In this document: positions 1-8,052 of the stretch, one piece after another | Layout: each line of letters starts with the position of its first letter | Numbering within the stretch: position 1 is the stretch's first letter | Position numbers and translations under genes: made by a program | Origin: Mediterranea sp. (in: CFB group bacteria) | GTDB lineage: Bacteria > Bacteroidota > Bacteroidia > Bacteroidales > Bacteroidaceae | Assembly (NCBI GenBank): GCA_031261785.1 | Contig: JAISIZ010000075.1 | Span: forward strand, 1-44,452 | Length of the DNA: 44,452 nucleotides | Direction of reading: 5' to 3' | Notes under the pieces: model-generated | What the model was told of the DNA's origin: nothing | What the model saw: the letters and a program-made list of their open reading frames with translations, nothing else | Database searches by the model: none

Positions 1-66
1 GAAGTCATTCCTGCGAATGTACTCGAAATCTTGTATGCCGATAGGCAGTGGTCTGCTATTCATCAT
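1..66 (-). CDS. AAA-ATPase-like (DUF1703) protein, N-terminal fragment running off the window
   Basis: Reading the minus strand from an ATG at 66 (a second ATG lies at 63) gives MMNSRPLPIGIQDFEYIRRN followed by DF up to base 1. The run LPIGIQDFEyIRrND is the typical opening of the Bacteroidales 'AAA-ATPase-like' family, in which a P-loop ATPase domain is followed by a PD-(D/E)XK nuclease-like domain. Only 22 residues are present, so the catalytic parts cannot be checked. A TAnnTTTG-type -7 box on the minus strand at 94-101 sits at a sensible distance from the start codon. Family assignment rests on the N-terminal signature alone. Confidence 0.6.
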   Translation of the reverse strand, partial: MMNSRPLPIGIQDFEYIRRNDF

Positions 67-93
67 ATCGTTGCCTTTAGGGGTTGCCGTGGG

Positions 94-101
94 CAAAGAT
101 A
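94..101 (-). promoter_or_regulatory. -7 promoter box (TATCTTTG) for the gene leaving the window
   Basis: On the minus strand this reads TATCTTTG, a match to the Bacteroidetes -7 consensus TAnnTTTG. It lies 28 bp before the ATG at 66. I do not see a good TTTG -33 element at the usual spacing. Confidence 0.45.
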
Positions 102-521
102 CGAATCTATTTCGTAGCCTACACACGAATAGGAACGAAAAACGATAGGATGGGCATTTTCACCGCTTTATATGCGGCAGCGCGTTGCCGATGGGCTATC
201 GGATTCCATCCATCGCCGCCAGCCAGGATTTCGGCCGGTTGGTGATGAACGTGCCCCACCATGGCTAACGAAGCGCCCAACTTCATGTCGATTTCACGAT
301 CGGATGGATGCTCGAATCGAACGATGGTTTGACATCAGACCTTTTCAAAGCCGCGGACTGTTCACGCAAACCGCATGGCCATTTATCAAGCCCGCGAACC
401 GCATGGGCACTTCGCGAACCCGATAGCCTTTCTCGCGAATGGCATGAAGAACGCGCGAAGAGAATAGTCCTTCGATCCCCATGCGGGAGCACATATGAGT
501 CCAAATACAGGGCGCCTCCCC
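102..521. other. Gene-free stretch with weak degenerate repeats
   Basis: No convincing gene is visible between the edge gene's promoter and the stop codon of the tubulin-like gene. Short ORFs on both strands lack family features. Several loosely similar pieces recur between about 360 and 460 (cgcaaaccgcatgg, cgcgaaccgcatgg, cgcgaatggcatga), which may be decayed repeat units. No clear terminator hairpin for the minus-strand operon ending at 522 was found. Confidence 0.4.
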
Positions 522-3368
522 TTATATCTCACTCAAGGCGTTCTTTAGATGCTTCCTGATGTAATGCCACTCTTCGGTCAGTTGCGAGAGTTCGCCCCCG
601 TCCTGCGTCTCGTACGTCAAGCTATTCTTACCCGTACAGATTAATCTATCCACATAGTCGGCATAGCCACCGTCGGCGATGTTATCAATCATCGCTTCAT
701 AGTACGCTTTTCCCCTCTTCGCGATATCTTGCCTGATCTTATCTCTTAGCATCGGCTTAATCTGCGGCAAGACCGAAGTCTTGAAGTACATGAATGCCGT
801 ATCCCGCCGCGTGGTATTGCCGAGTGGTGTCCATTTCCCTTCCAACTCTGTCGAGTCGCCATCCTCGTTCCAGAAGTAATACTTCGTTTTGTTCATCCTA
901 ATGTACTTCACGTGCTCCACTTCCTCTTTGTGGTCGATCTTCAGAGGCATGCCGTTGCTGTCCTTCGCCATGATGTACATCGTCTCCTTGACGCTCTCCC
1001 AGCCGAAGATGTTGCCGCACACCCAGTACAGGAGGTCCTCGTTCCGCATCTCGGGCTTCAGTTTGAAACCCCTTCTTCTCATCTCCTCGAACAACTCTTT
1101 GTCGAAATGTGGATTGAACGTAGTGGGCTTTGGATCTGAGGCATCCCCAATCTGCGCGGCGTATTCCCGCTCGACTGCCGCGTCGAACGCTCCAACGCAA
1201 TAGGGTATGATTGCCATGTCCTGACGGCAGACGATGATTCTTTGCCTCATGGAATCGGTTCCGAAGGAGACAAACACATCCTTTTGGAACGCGCTATCGC
1301 CTTCCAAACGCGATTTTATCGGAATCCCTGCTTCATCCACACTTCTGGGAACCTCAATCAGAAAGATTTGTTCCAACTGTTTGGTCGGCAAGATGTTTCT
1401 TCTTAGTTTATTGACCAGCCCGCGATCTTCCAGCCTCAGCAAGCGGCTCGACTTCTCGACGATTTGTTCTTTCAACACTTTGTAATCCTGCTCATCCAAT
1501 TGGTCTATGACATCGATAATCAGCTTGTCGCGATATTCGTTAGCGCCCTTCAACGTATTCGTGAAGGCAAGGAGCGAATGGCTCAGTTCAGTATCCCCAT
1601 CCAGGTCCAGCAATGATTTGCCCAAGGAACTGATGTAGTCCGCGATGACCACATCATTATCTTCGAGTTTCATGTTTAGCCGGTCATCACGCGACAAGTC
1701 GTACTCAAACGCCAAGGTCGATTCGGATGAATTCTGCCTTACGGCCAACTCATTCTCGTAATCCTCCATGAGTTGGGACATCTTCTTGTCTATTTGCCCG
1801 ACTTTCGTTTTCAGCATATCAATTTCGGAAAGCAGATTGGAGCAAATGTCCAAAGCGGCTCCGCGCCGTTTTGTCTCTAACCGATCTTTGAGTATGAGCT
1901 GGGCGGGGCGGGCAATCAGACTATTAAATTGTTCTTCTTTCTTTCTCCTGGAGATGAAGAACTTCTTTGGGCATTTTTCGTACTCTTCATAGTTGGAGGC
2001 CAATCTATCCAACGCTTCCCGGGCTTTCTTTTCAAAGACAGTCGATTCGGACTTCATTCCGATCTGGAACCGCGTCAACATCTCTTCTAATGCCGCAAGG
2101 AATATCAGCGTGTTTCCTATGCCATGTTCCTTATTTATCAGCCAAGCAATCTTATCATTCAGTTTCGCCGCGAGTTCGTCGCTATGCGCTTTAAGCTCTT
2201 TTTCGTCGGGGAAGTCCGGGCAATGTTCCACATACGTATTGACGATTCCCGCTATGCTTGTCATCGTGTCTTTGGCATGTAGTGGTGGGATGCCGACCGC
2301 TTCGATCCAGTCGGCCGCTTGCTGCCGCATGTCGGCATCCTTTTGCCTCAGTTTTCTTATTAGCCCGATGGCGGCCTTCAAGCCATAAATCTCGGCGAGC
2401 AGTTCGCCACGGTAAACCACTTGACAAACGCCCAAGGCCTGTACCCAAGCCGGCTTGGGAGGGATGTCGAAAAGGCCGAACCACCATCCGATGCCGCTTT
2501 TTTTGGCCTCGAGCCTCCACCCCATCTCTTTTCCTGCCATATACAGGTAGGTACCCAGAGCTTCGCAAAGTTCCGACACATTGTCGATGCGCATACCGCT
2601 TTCGGTCTCGTTGTCGATCACGTAGAATTCGTCAAAAATGGGCCGCGCGAGCGTCGTTTTTTCTCCGTTGAGAGACAATGTTACTGGATTCTTCGCTGAA
2701 GCGTTCATCAAGTAATCCAAGTCTAATATAGCCGAGTATGCGTTGACGACATGGCGCACGAGGTTCCGGGAAGGATTCATCGCCACGAATACACCGTACG
2801 ATATGCCATACCCCACTACGTTTACTTGATCCCGAAACCTATCACGAATCAGCATGGCCAGATTCAGGAAAGATCCGCCACCCATACCTCCCGCGAGCGA
2901 CACGGCGATGTGTATGTCGATGGGGCGAAGCTTCTCTATACCGTATTCCCGGTCGTTTCGGATATTCGACACCCGCGTTATGCAGTCGGTTATTCGACGC
3001 TCGATAGCCCGTATAAACATTTCCGTGAGAAAACGCCCATTTGTACGTATGGGATAGTGGATAGTCCTATCGTCAATAAATCGAGCATTCTGGGGAAACA
3101 TCCAGCTGCATTCCCCTTCTTTGCCGCATACATCGTAAAATCTCTTAGGGTTTTCAATACCTCTTAGATACAGGAAATCGCTTTTCATGTCGGTGGCCAG
3201 TGAAGGGTTGTCCCCTTCCGCCAAATCAAAGTCGATTGCCACGAAAGCGATTTCTTCCGGCATGTTGTTCTTTCCGTAGATGTCCTCATACATCTTCTTC
3301 GTCTTCGCGATAGCCTTAATGCCGGAACCTCCAAGGCCAATATAGACGGACGGTCTAATTGTCGTCAT
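522..3368 (-). CDS. Tubulin-like protein A (Tubulin_2-type), signature motif degenerate
   Basis: 948 residues. The N-terminus has a glycine-rich turn, GLGGSG (11-16), after a first strand, and a second strand ending AIDFD near 44-48. SLAGGMGGGS (157-166) lies where tubulin/FtsZ proteins carry the phosphate-binding loop GGTG(S/T/A)G. These features match large bacterial tubulin-like proteins of the PF13809 kind. The remaining 600 residues are mostly helical and charged, with coiled-coil stretches. It is a clear paralogue of the protein at 8053-10992, almost identical over long C-terminal blocks, but lacks a segment of roughly 25-30 residues in the middle. The loop threonine is methionine here (M162), so GTP binding may be weakened. 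It is the last gene of the cluster, 57 bp after the preceding gene. It has no signal peptide and is predicted cytoplasmic. Function is unknown. Confidence 0.75.
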   Translation of the reverse strand: MTTIRPSVYIGLGGSGIKAIAKTKKMYEDIYGKNNMPEEIAFVAIDFDLAEGDNPSLATDMKSDFLYLRGIENPKRFYDVCGKEGECSWMFPQNARFIDDRTIHYPIRTNGRFLTEMFIRAIERRITDCITRVSNIRNDREYGIEKLRPIDIHIAVSLAGGMGGGSFLNLAMLIRDRFRDQVNVVGYGISYGVFVAMNPSRNLVRHVVNAYSAILDLDYLMNASAKNPVTLSLNGEKTTLARPIFDEFYVIDNETESGMRIDNVSELCEALGTYLYMAGKEMGWRLEAKKSGIGWWFGLFDIPPKPAWVQALGVCQVVYRGELLAEIYGLKAAIGLIRKLRQKDADMRQQAADWIEAVGIPPLHAKDTMTSIAGIVNTYVEHCPDFPDEKELKAHSDELAAKLNDKIAWLINKEHGIGNTLIFLAALEEMLTRFQIGMKSESTVFEKKAREALDRLASNYEEYEKCPKKFFISRRKKEEQFNSLIARPAQLILKDRLETKRRGAALDICSNLLSEIDMLKTKVGQIDKKMSQLMEDYENELAVRQNSSESTLAFEYDLSRDDRLNMKLEDNDVVIADYISSLGKSLLDLDGDTELSHSLLAFTNTLKGANEYRDKLIIDVIDQLDEQDYKVLKEQIVEKSSRLLRLEDRGLVNKLRRNILPTKQLEQIFLIEVPRSVDEAGIPIKSRLEGDSAFQKDVFVSFGTDSMRQRIIVCRQDMAIIPYCVGAFDAAVEREYAAQIGDASDPKPTTFNPHFDKELFEEMRRRGFKLKPEMRNEDLLYWVCGNIFGWESVKETMYIMAKDSNGMPLKIDHKEEVEHVKYIRMNKTKYYFWNEDGDSTELEGKWTPLGNTTRRDTAFMYFKTSVLPQIKPMLRDKIRQDIAKRGKAYYEAMIDNIADGGYADYVDRLICTGKNSLTYETQDGGELSQLTEEWHYIRKHLKNALSEI

Positions 3369-3425
3369 GCTAACCCTTTTTTTATTACCTCCGACTTGCT
3401 CGAAGGAGACAAGCGGGATCCTCCA

Positions 3426-4427
3426 TTATTCCTCCCCCTTCATCCGCGCCCCCTCGAGCATCGTATTGATGTACCGCAGTATGGCTTCGTCGTGGGAGAT
3501 GAATCCGATCTCGTCGGCGGCGAAGCGGCCGGGAAAGGCGAAGAGCACCTCCTTGCCCGTGGACCAGCAGCTCATGGTGAGGTAGCTGGTCAGGGGGATG
3601 AGGTCGACGTTGATTTGCTCGTAGTATAGGCGCAGGGTTTCGGTGATTTGGTGGTACGCGGTATAGAAATCGTGGAACCGAAGCTCTTTGGTCGGCTTTC
3701 CCAAGGCATCTCGCTTGATCTGGTCGATGGTTTGGAAGACACGCCTGTCGTCATTGTATAACGGGACGAGTATTTTCTTTATCCGCTTCTCGAACTCGTC
3801 GCGGTTGTTGTCGCGATAGCGGGCGAAGTACTTCTCGCTCAGCGTGGAGTCGACCAGCTGGTAATTGTTGACGCCTCGTTGCCGCCTGCCCTCCTCCCGG
3901 AGGCGTTCCAGCTCTTGCGTACGCTCCTGCGCCATGAGCATGAGGTCACTCTGTTGCATCCACGACTCTTGCACTACCTCCCGGAACATCCTCGTCTTGG
4001 CGGGAGACCGTCCCCGGTTCTCGTAGAAGGCGATGACGATCTTCACGCCCTTGCTCGACAGCTCGGTGAGCTTGAGGACCATCTCCTTGAAAGCCTTCCC
4101 ATTGTAGAACGCGCCATAGAACAGCACGTCCTCGAAGATGACGATGGTATCGGCATCCGCCTTGTTGCCCGTGGTGTTGAGCGCCCCGTCGAACAAGGTG
4201 TTGATCTCCTCCAGGTAATCGGGGAAGATGCCGATGTTGCGCGTGGAGAGCGATTGCTCGATCTGGCGCAGCTCACTGATCATCTGGTCGCTCTCCTTGT
4301 CGTTCTTGTACATCTCGAACCAGAAGAAGGCGATGGACAACAGCAGGGCGAAAGGCGCCGACGTGAGGAGGAATTTCCCCACGCCCAGCACCTTGCTCTT
4401 TTTCAGCTTATCATTATTCATCCCCAT
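3426..4427 (-). CDS. Single-pass membrane protein of unknown function in the tubulin/protease cluster
   Basis: About 333 residues from the ATG at 4427; another ATG lies 6 bp further in. The open frame extends to 4457, but that would overlap the preceding stop at 4433, so the later start is preferred. A lysine-rich N-terminus precedes one strong membrane segment (about 17-37). Then follow a helical linker, two hydrophobic strands in an alpha/beta pattern (TIVIFEDVLFYGAF and GVKIVIAFYENRG) and a long charged helical region. I see no catalytic motif that I recognise. The C-terminus ends with alternating strands and helices (FAFPGRFAADEIGFIS). It starts 5 bp after the protease gene stop, so the two are surely co-translated. 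Topology is uncertain. Its role can only be inferred from the neighbours. Confidence 0.6.
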   Translation of the reverse strand: MGMNNDKLKKSKVLGVGKFLLTSAPFALLLSIAFFWFEMYKNDKESDQMISELRQIEQSLSTRNIGIFPDYLEEINTLFDGALNTTGNKADADTIVIFEDVLFYGAFYNGKAFKEMVLKLTELSSKGVKIVIAFYENRGRSPAKTRMFREVVQESWMQQSDLMLMAQERTQELERLREEGRRQRGVNNYQLVDSTLSEKYFARYRDNNRDEFEKRIKKILVPLYNDDRRVFQTIDQIKRDALGKPTKELRFHDFYTAYHQITETLRLYYEQINVDLIPLTSYLTMSCWSTGKEVLFAFPGRFAADEIGFISHDEAILRYINTMLEGARMKGEE

Positions 4428-4432
4428 CTCGC

Positions 4433-7400
4433 TTACCCCTTGCGCAAGGCCACACATTCGTCGAACCAGAGCGTGGCCGTCTTGACGTAGGTGAGCCGAT
4501 ACTTATTTTCCGATTCGAAATAAGGTTCGCTGTACCGTCCGAGCTTCTTGCGCAACCTGTCGCGATAGAGGTTGAGGGATGGGGCGAAGATACTCGTCGA
4601 GCAGATGATCTCGCCGCGCTCCTTGCTGCTGACGTGCATGAAGAGTCCCGACATGGCGTCGAGTCTCGACGCCGTGTCGCGCGTCACCTCGTTGGCGATG
4701 TTGGCGAAGCTGTTGTCGGCCGCGTGCGCCGAGATGTCGAACTCCGCCAGGGCGGGATAGGCCATCAGCGCGGTGGCGATCTTTTCGAACAGCTGCCGTT
4801 TGTAGGCTTTGAGGGCCTCCTCCTGCATCTCGTGCTTCTCGATGTTCTCCGTCAGGTCCAGCACGAAGGCGTCGTTCTCCTTCAGCTCGCTCTCGAAGAA
4901 GCGGTCCAGCAGCGCCTTGTCCAACAGGGAGAGGCTGGGCGCCTTGCTCTCGAGGTCGATATCGGCTTGCGAGCCGGCCACCTCCGTGTACCACGTCCGC
5001 AGGTTGTTGATGAGCGACAACAGGTTGGCGTACATGCGCTCGAAGTAAGCCTGGGTCTTATCCAGCGACTTCAGCAGCGTCCAGGCGGCGAAAGTCTTGA
5101 TCTTGAAATCGTTGATCGCCTTCTCCTTGGCCGCCATGCGCTGGCCGATACGGCGTATCGCCTCGTCCAGGTCGTCGCGCTTGTCGCGCCATTGCCTCCA
5201 GCGTTGGTTGCCCTTGTACACGACGTAGCCGGCAGAGAGCGCGTAGAGCGGTATCAGCCACAGGTACGACCTCGTGAAGTCCCTGACTCCCATATCCACC
5301 GTCTCCTCGGATCCGAAGATTGCCATCAGGGTGACCACCCCGGCGAGCGAGAAGAAAGCCGCCGCGACGACGAAAGCCGTCACGATAGGTTTCTTCAGCT
5401 TGAGAGGAAGGAAGAAGAACCCGGCCAGGATGAGCGCGCCCGGAACGATCAGCCCCCACCTGAAGTATATTTTTCCCGCCTCTATCAGCCCCCAGCCCAG
5501 CTTGTTCGCTATCGCCTCATTGCACAGCCAGAAGGCGTAGACGAATACGACGCAGAAGATGATGGCCTTATGGATCAAGTCCTTCTTGTCGCTGTTGTAG
5601 GCCTCCAGCTCCTTGTCCTGCTCTTCCCGCTTCGCCTCGCGCTCGAGCTTGATGGCTTCAAGCTCCTCGCGCAGCTTCGCTTCCGAGCGGGCGATGAAGG
5701 TGTCGCGGTCGCCGGGCGAAGAGAGCAACTTGCGCAGCCGCTCGAAATAGACGCGATAGGCGTACCTCTCCTTCCGCAGCTTCTCGGTCTTGTCGATCTC
5801 GCTCTCCAGCGAGGCCTGGGTCATGATGTAGCGCACCGTGAGGTCCATATCGTCTATCTTGAGGCCGGGTATGGTCTCCATCCGGGCCACGGCCAGCGAT
5901 TCCACCTCGGTGATGACGCAGCTGAAGTTGCACAATTGCGGGTTGCCGACGTAGGCGTAGGGGATGTAGCAATAGCCGCCCATGCCCCAGTCCGTCCCCC
6001 AGGAGTTGCGCACGACGAACATCTGCATCTCGTCGCTGAAACCCGTGATCACCATGGCGTGGCGCGAATGCCTCGGCTTGTTCTCTTCCTCCGTGGCGAG
6101 CAACGCCGCGATCTCCTCTTCGGAAGGCATGGGGATGACCCCGTTGGCGGCCTCCTTGAAGCTCTGGCAAAGGTTGAAGCTCGCGGCCACCGGATAGCCG
6201 TCGGACAAAGCCGACTTGATGGCGTCTACCGTCCGCTCCACGTTCAGGGCTTTCAGCAACTTCCGGGTCGCCGCGTCGGCGTAAGCCTCGTCGCTGGGCC
6301 TCGCGTCGTAGATGTCGTCGCTGTATGGGCAGAAGCTCTCCAGGGCGATGCCATAGTGCCGCAACGACCGCATGGCGGGCAGGAACCGCGAGCCTTTGTC
6401 CTCGGCGGCGGACCCGGCTTCGTCCATCTCCCGGGCGTTGTAATACAGGAAAGCCTCGCTCAGGTCGAACTCCTTCGACTGGTTGAGTTTCAGGATGTAT
6501 TCGAAGATGGAGGTAATGGTGAACGCCAGGCACGAGCCTTGCTGTCCCTGGTTCTTGACGGCGTTGAACTGGCCGCTCAGGTCGATGCTCGGGATGTTCA
6601 CCGCGTGGGCCGTGTAGCTCTCCTCGAGCGGCTCTTCCTTGACGTTGGGCAGCAAGCGGAACTTCTTGTCCTGGAAGTGTACGAAGCCATCTTCCACGTA
6701 GCAGTCGTCCACGTGGCGTACGTCGTCGATCTGCTTCTCGAGCGAGACGCTTTGTCCCTTCAGGTCGCGAATCTCCGCCTCGGCCTTGAGCAGCTCCACG
6801 TTGATCTCCTTCAGCCGGCCCACGGGGTTGGATATCGGCTCGCCCTCGATGGTGTAGTATCCCGTCTTCTCGTTTTCGGAAGTGAAGTATTCGATTGGCT
6901 CGTCGAACAGGTCGTCGACGCTCGTCGTCTCCTGGTTGAAGATGGCGTTGGCGAACAGCTCGCATTCCGTCTTGGCCAGTATGGCGGCGATGATGGCAGC
7001 TTTGGACGTGATGGAGGGGTCGTCGCGGAAATAGTCGCGGCACCTCTCGACGATGAGCCGTATCTCCTGGTCGAACTGCTGCTGTATGGCGTTCGAGTCG
7101 TTGGGGGCGGACGTGCCCGGCGCGGCGAATTGCTTGTAGAAGTCGGACAGGATGGTGCCCTTGTCCTTCAGCCACAGGCTGGCCGTGTCGCAAGCCGTGC
7201 TCATGTTCACCTCGCCCCTGTTCACGTCCGCGTGGTCCATCGCGTTGAGGATGGTCCTGTTCAGCAGGTATTGGGTAAACAGGTATTTGTCCAGGCAGAG
7301 CGCGGAAATCCCGAAGGCCACCACGTCCTTGTATTCCACCGCGCCGGGGAACACTTCGTCGTAATACTCGGCGCATACGGTGGCAAACTGCCCGATCACT

Positions 7401-8032
7401 TCGCTCAGCGTCTCCGTGGTCAGTCCCAGGGTAATGCCGTTTTGCGACGCGTTTTGTATGGCGACGAAATGGTTGGTGAACGGCATATCTTTCGCCTTCC
7501 TGAACGCGGCGAACGCCTTGACCTGCTCGTGCGCGGGATGCTCAATCTTGAACGCGGGCTGGAGAATGCCGGCCATGTCGTCGGCATAGCCCACAAAGCA
7601 GGTCACCGTGGCCTTGCCACTACGGTCCATCGCCTCGTACAGCTTCTCCACCGTCTTCAGCGCCTCGGGCTTGTAGAGCGGGAAGTGCAGGATGACGTAT
7701 AGCGCCGACTGGTTGCCTCCGGAATTGTTGATGGTCAGTATGCTGTCGAAGACTTTCTTCACGTAGAAATCGGACAACGCGGAAGCGTCGGGCACGCTCT
7801 CCTCCTCCAGCGCCAGGTTGATGTACCTGTCGAAGCCGGCCAGCTCTTCGTTGGTCGCCGACGAGGAGCACGTCATCCTACTGATGGCCATGCCTCCCGT
7901 CGCGTCGTCGACAACGAAGAGGTTGAGGGAGGAAACCAGCTCGTTTCCTCCATTTCTCATCGCCATTCGCCCGATTCTTGCCGCGACATCGGAAAACTCT
8001 TTCCCGATGAAGAAATGAGCAAAATATCGCAT
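4433..8032 (-). CDS. Papain-like (C1) cysteine protease fused to coiled coils and four membrane helices
   Basis: 1199 residues. Residues 1-400 form an unrecognised alpha/beta region without a signal peptide. A short coiled coil follows at about 405-440. A papain-type domain spans about 475-710, with oxyanion Gln495 and nucleophile Cys501 in NQGQQGSC, His658 in RHAMVITGF and Asn676 in VVRNSWGTDWG, so all four C1A active-site residues are present and correctly spaced. A second coiled coil (740-815) leads to four hydrophobic segments near 821-840, 857-877, 882-906 and 922-940, then a helical C-terminal region of about 250 residues. An even number of helices and no signal peptide place the protease domain and C-terminus in the cytoplasm. 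It lies between the two tubulin-like genes, 20 bp after one. The substrate is unknown; the tubulin-like proteins or an intruder's proteins are guesses. Confidence 0.85.
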   Translation of the reverse strand: MRYFAHFFIGKEFSDVAARIGRMAMRNGGNELVSSLNLFVVDDATGGMAISRMTCSSSATNEELAGFDRYINLALEEESVPDASALSDFYVKKVFDSILTINNSGGNQSALYVILHFPLYKPEALKTVEKLYEAMDRSGKATVTCFVGYADDMAGILQPAFKIEHPAHEQVKAFAAFRKAKDMPFTNHFVAIQNASQNGITLGLTTETLSEVIGQFATVCAEYYDEVFPGAVEYKDVVAFGISALCLDKYLFTQYLLNRTILNAMDHADVNRGEVNMSTACDTASLWLKDKGTILSDFYKQFAAPGTSAPNDSNAIQQQFDQEIRLIVERCRDYFRDDPSITSKAAIIAAILAKTECELFANAIFNQETTSVDDLFDEPIEYFTSENEKTGYYTIEGEPISNPVGRLKEINVELLKAEAEIRDLKGQSVSLEKQIDDVRHVDDCYVEDGFVHFQDKKFRLLPNVKEEPLEESYTAHAVNIPSIDLSGQFNAVKNQGQQGSCLAFTITSIFEYILKLNQSKEFDLSEAFLYYNAREMDEAGSAAEDKGSRFLPAMRSLRHYGIALESFCPYSDDIYDARPSDEAYADAATRKLLKALNVERTVDAIKSALSDGYPVAASFNLCQSFKEAANGVIPMPSEEEIAALLATEEENKPRHSRHAMVITGFSDEMQMFVVRNSWGTDWGMGGYCYIPYAYVGNPQLCNFSCVITEVESLAVARMETIPGLKIDDMDLTVRYIMTQASLESEIDKTEKLRKERYAYRVYFERLRKLLSSPGDRDTFIARSEAKLREELEAIKLEREAKREEQDKELEAYNSDKKDLIHKAIIFCVVFVYAFWLCNEAIANKLGWGLIEAGKIYFRWGLIVPGALILAGFFFLPLKLKKPIVTAFVVAAAFFSLAGVVTLMAIFGSEETVDMGVRDFTRSYLWLIPLYALSAGYVVYKGNQRWRQWRDKRDDLDEAIRRIGQRMAAKEKAINDFKIKTFAAWTLLKSLDKTQAYFERMYANLLSLINNLRTWYTEVAGSQADIDLESKAPSLSLLDKALLDRFFESELKENDAFVLDLTENIEKHEMQEEALKAYKRQLFEKIATALMAYPALAEFDISAHAADNSFANIANEVTRDTASRLDAMSGLFMHVSSKERGEIICSTSIFAPSLNLYRDRLRKKLGRYSEPYFESENKYRLTYVKTATLWFDECVALRKG

Positions 8033-8052
8033 AACTCTTTACCTTTCTCTGA

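Noticed and set aside
172..559. Short ORFs at the left end on both strands
   Set aside because: They overlap each other, run into the tubulin-like gene and show no protein-like features.
3426..4457. Longer start of the single-pass membrane protein at 4457
   Set aside because: It would overlap the protease gene by 25 bp and add residues (MCGLAQGVSE) with no role; the ATG at 4427 fits the usual close spacing.
4634..7702. A 1022-codon open frame on the plus strand
   Set aside because: It is antisense to the C1 protease gene, whose motifs are complete. The translated product is low-complexity (rich in Arg, Leu, Val, Gly, His, Gln) as expected for a GC-rich shadow.
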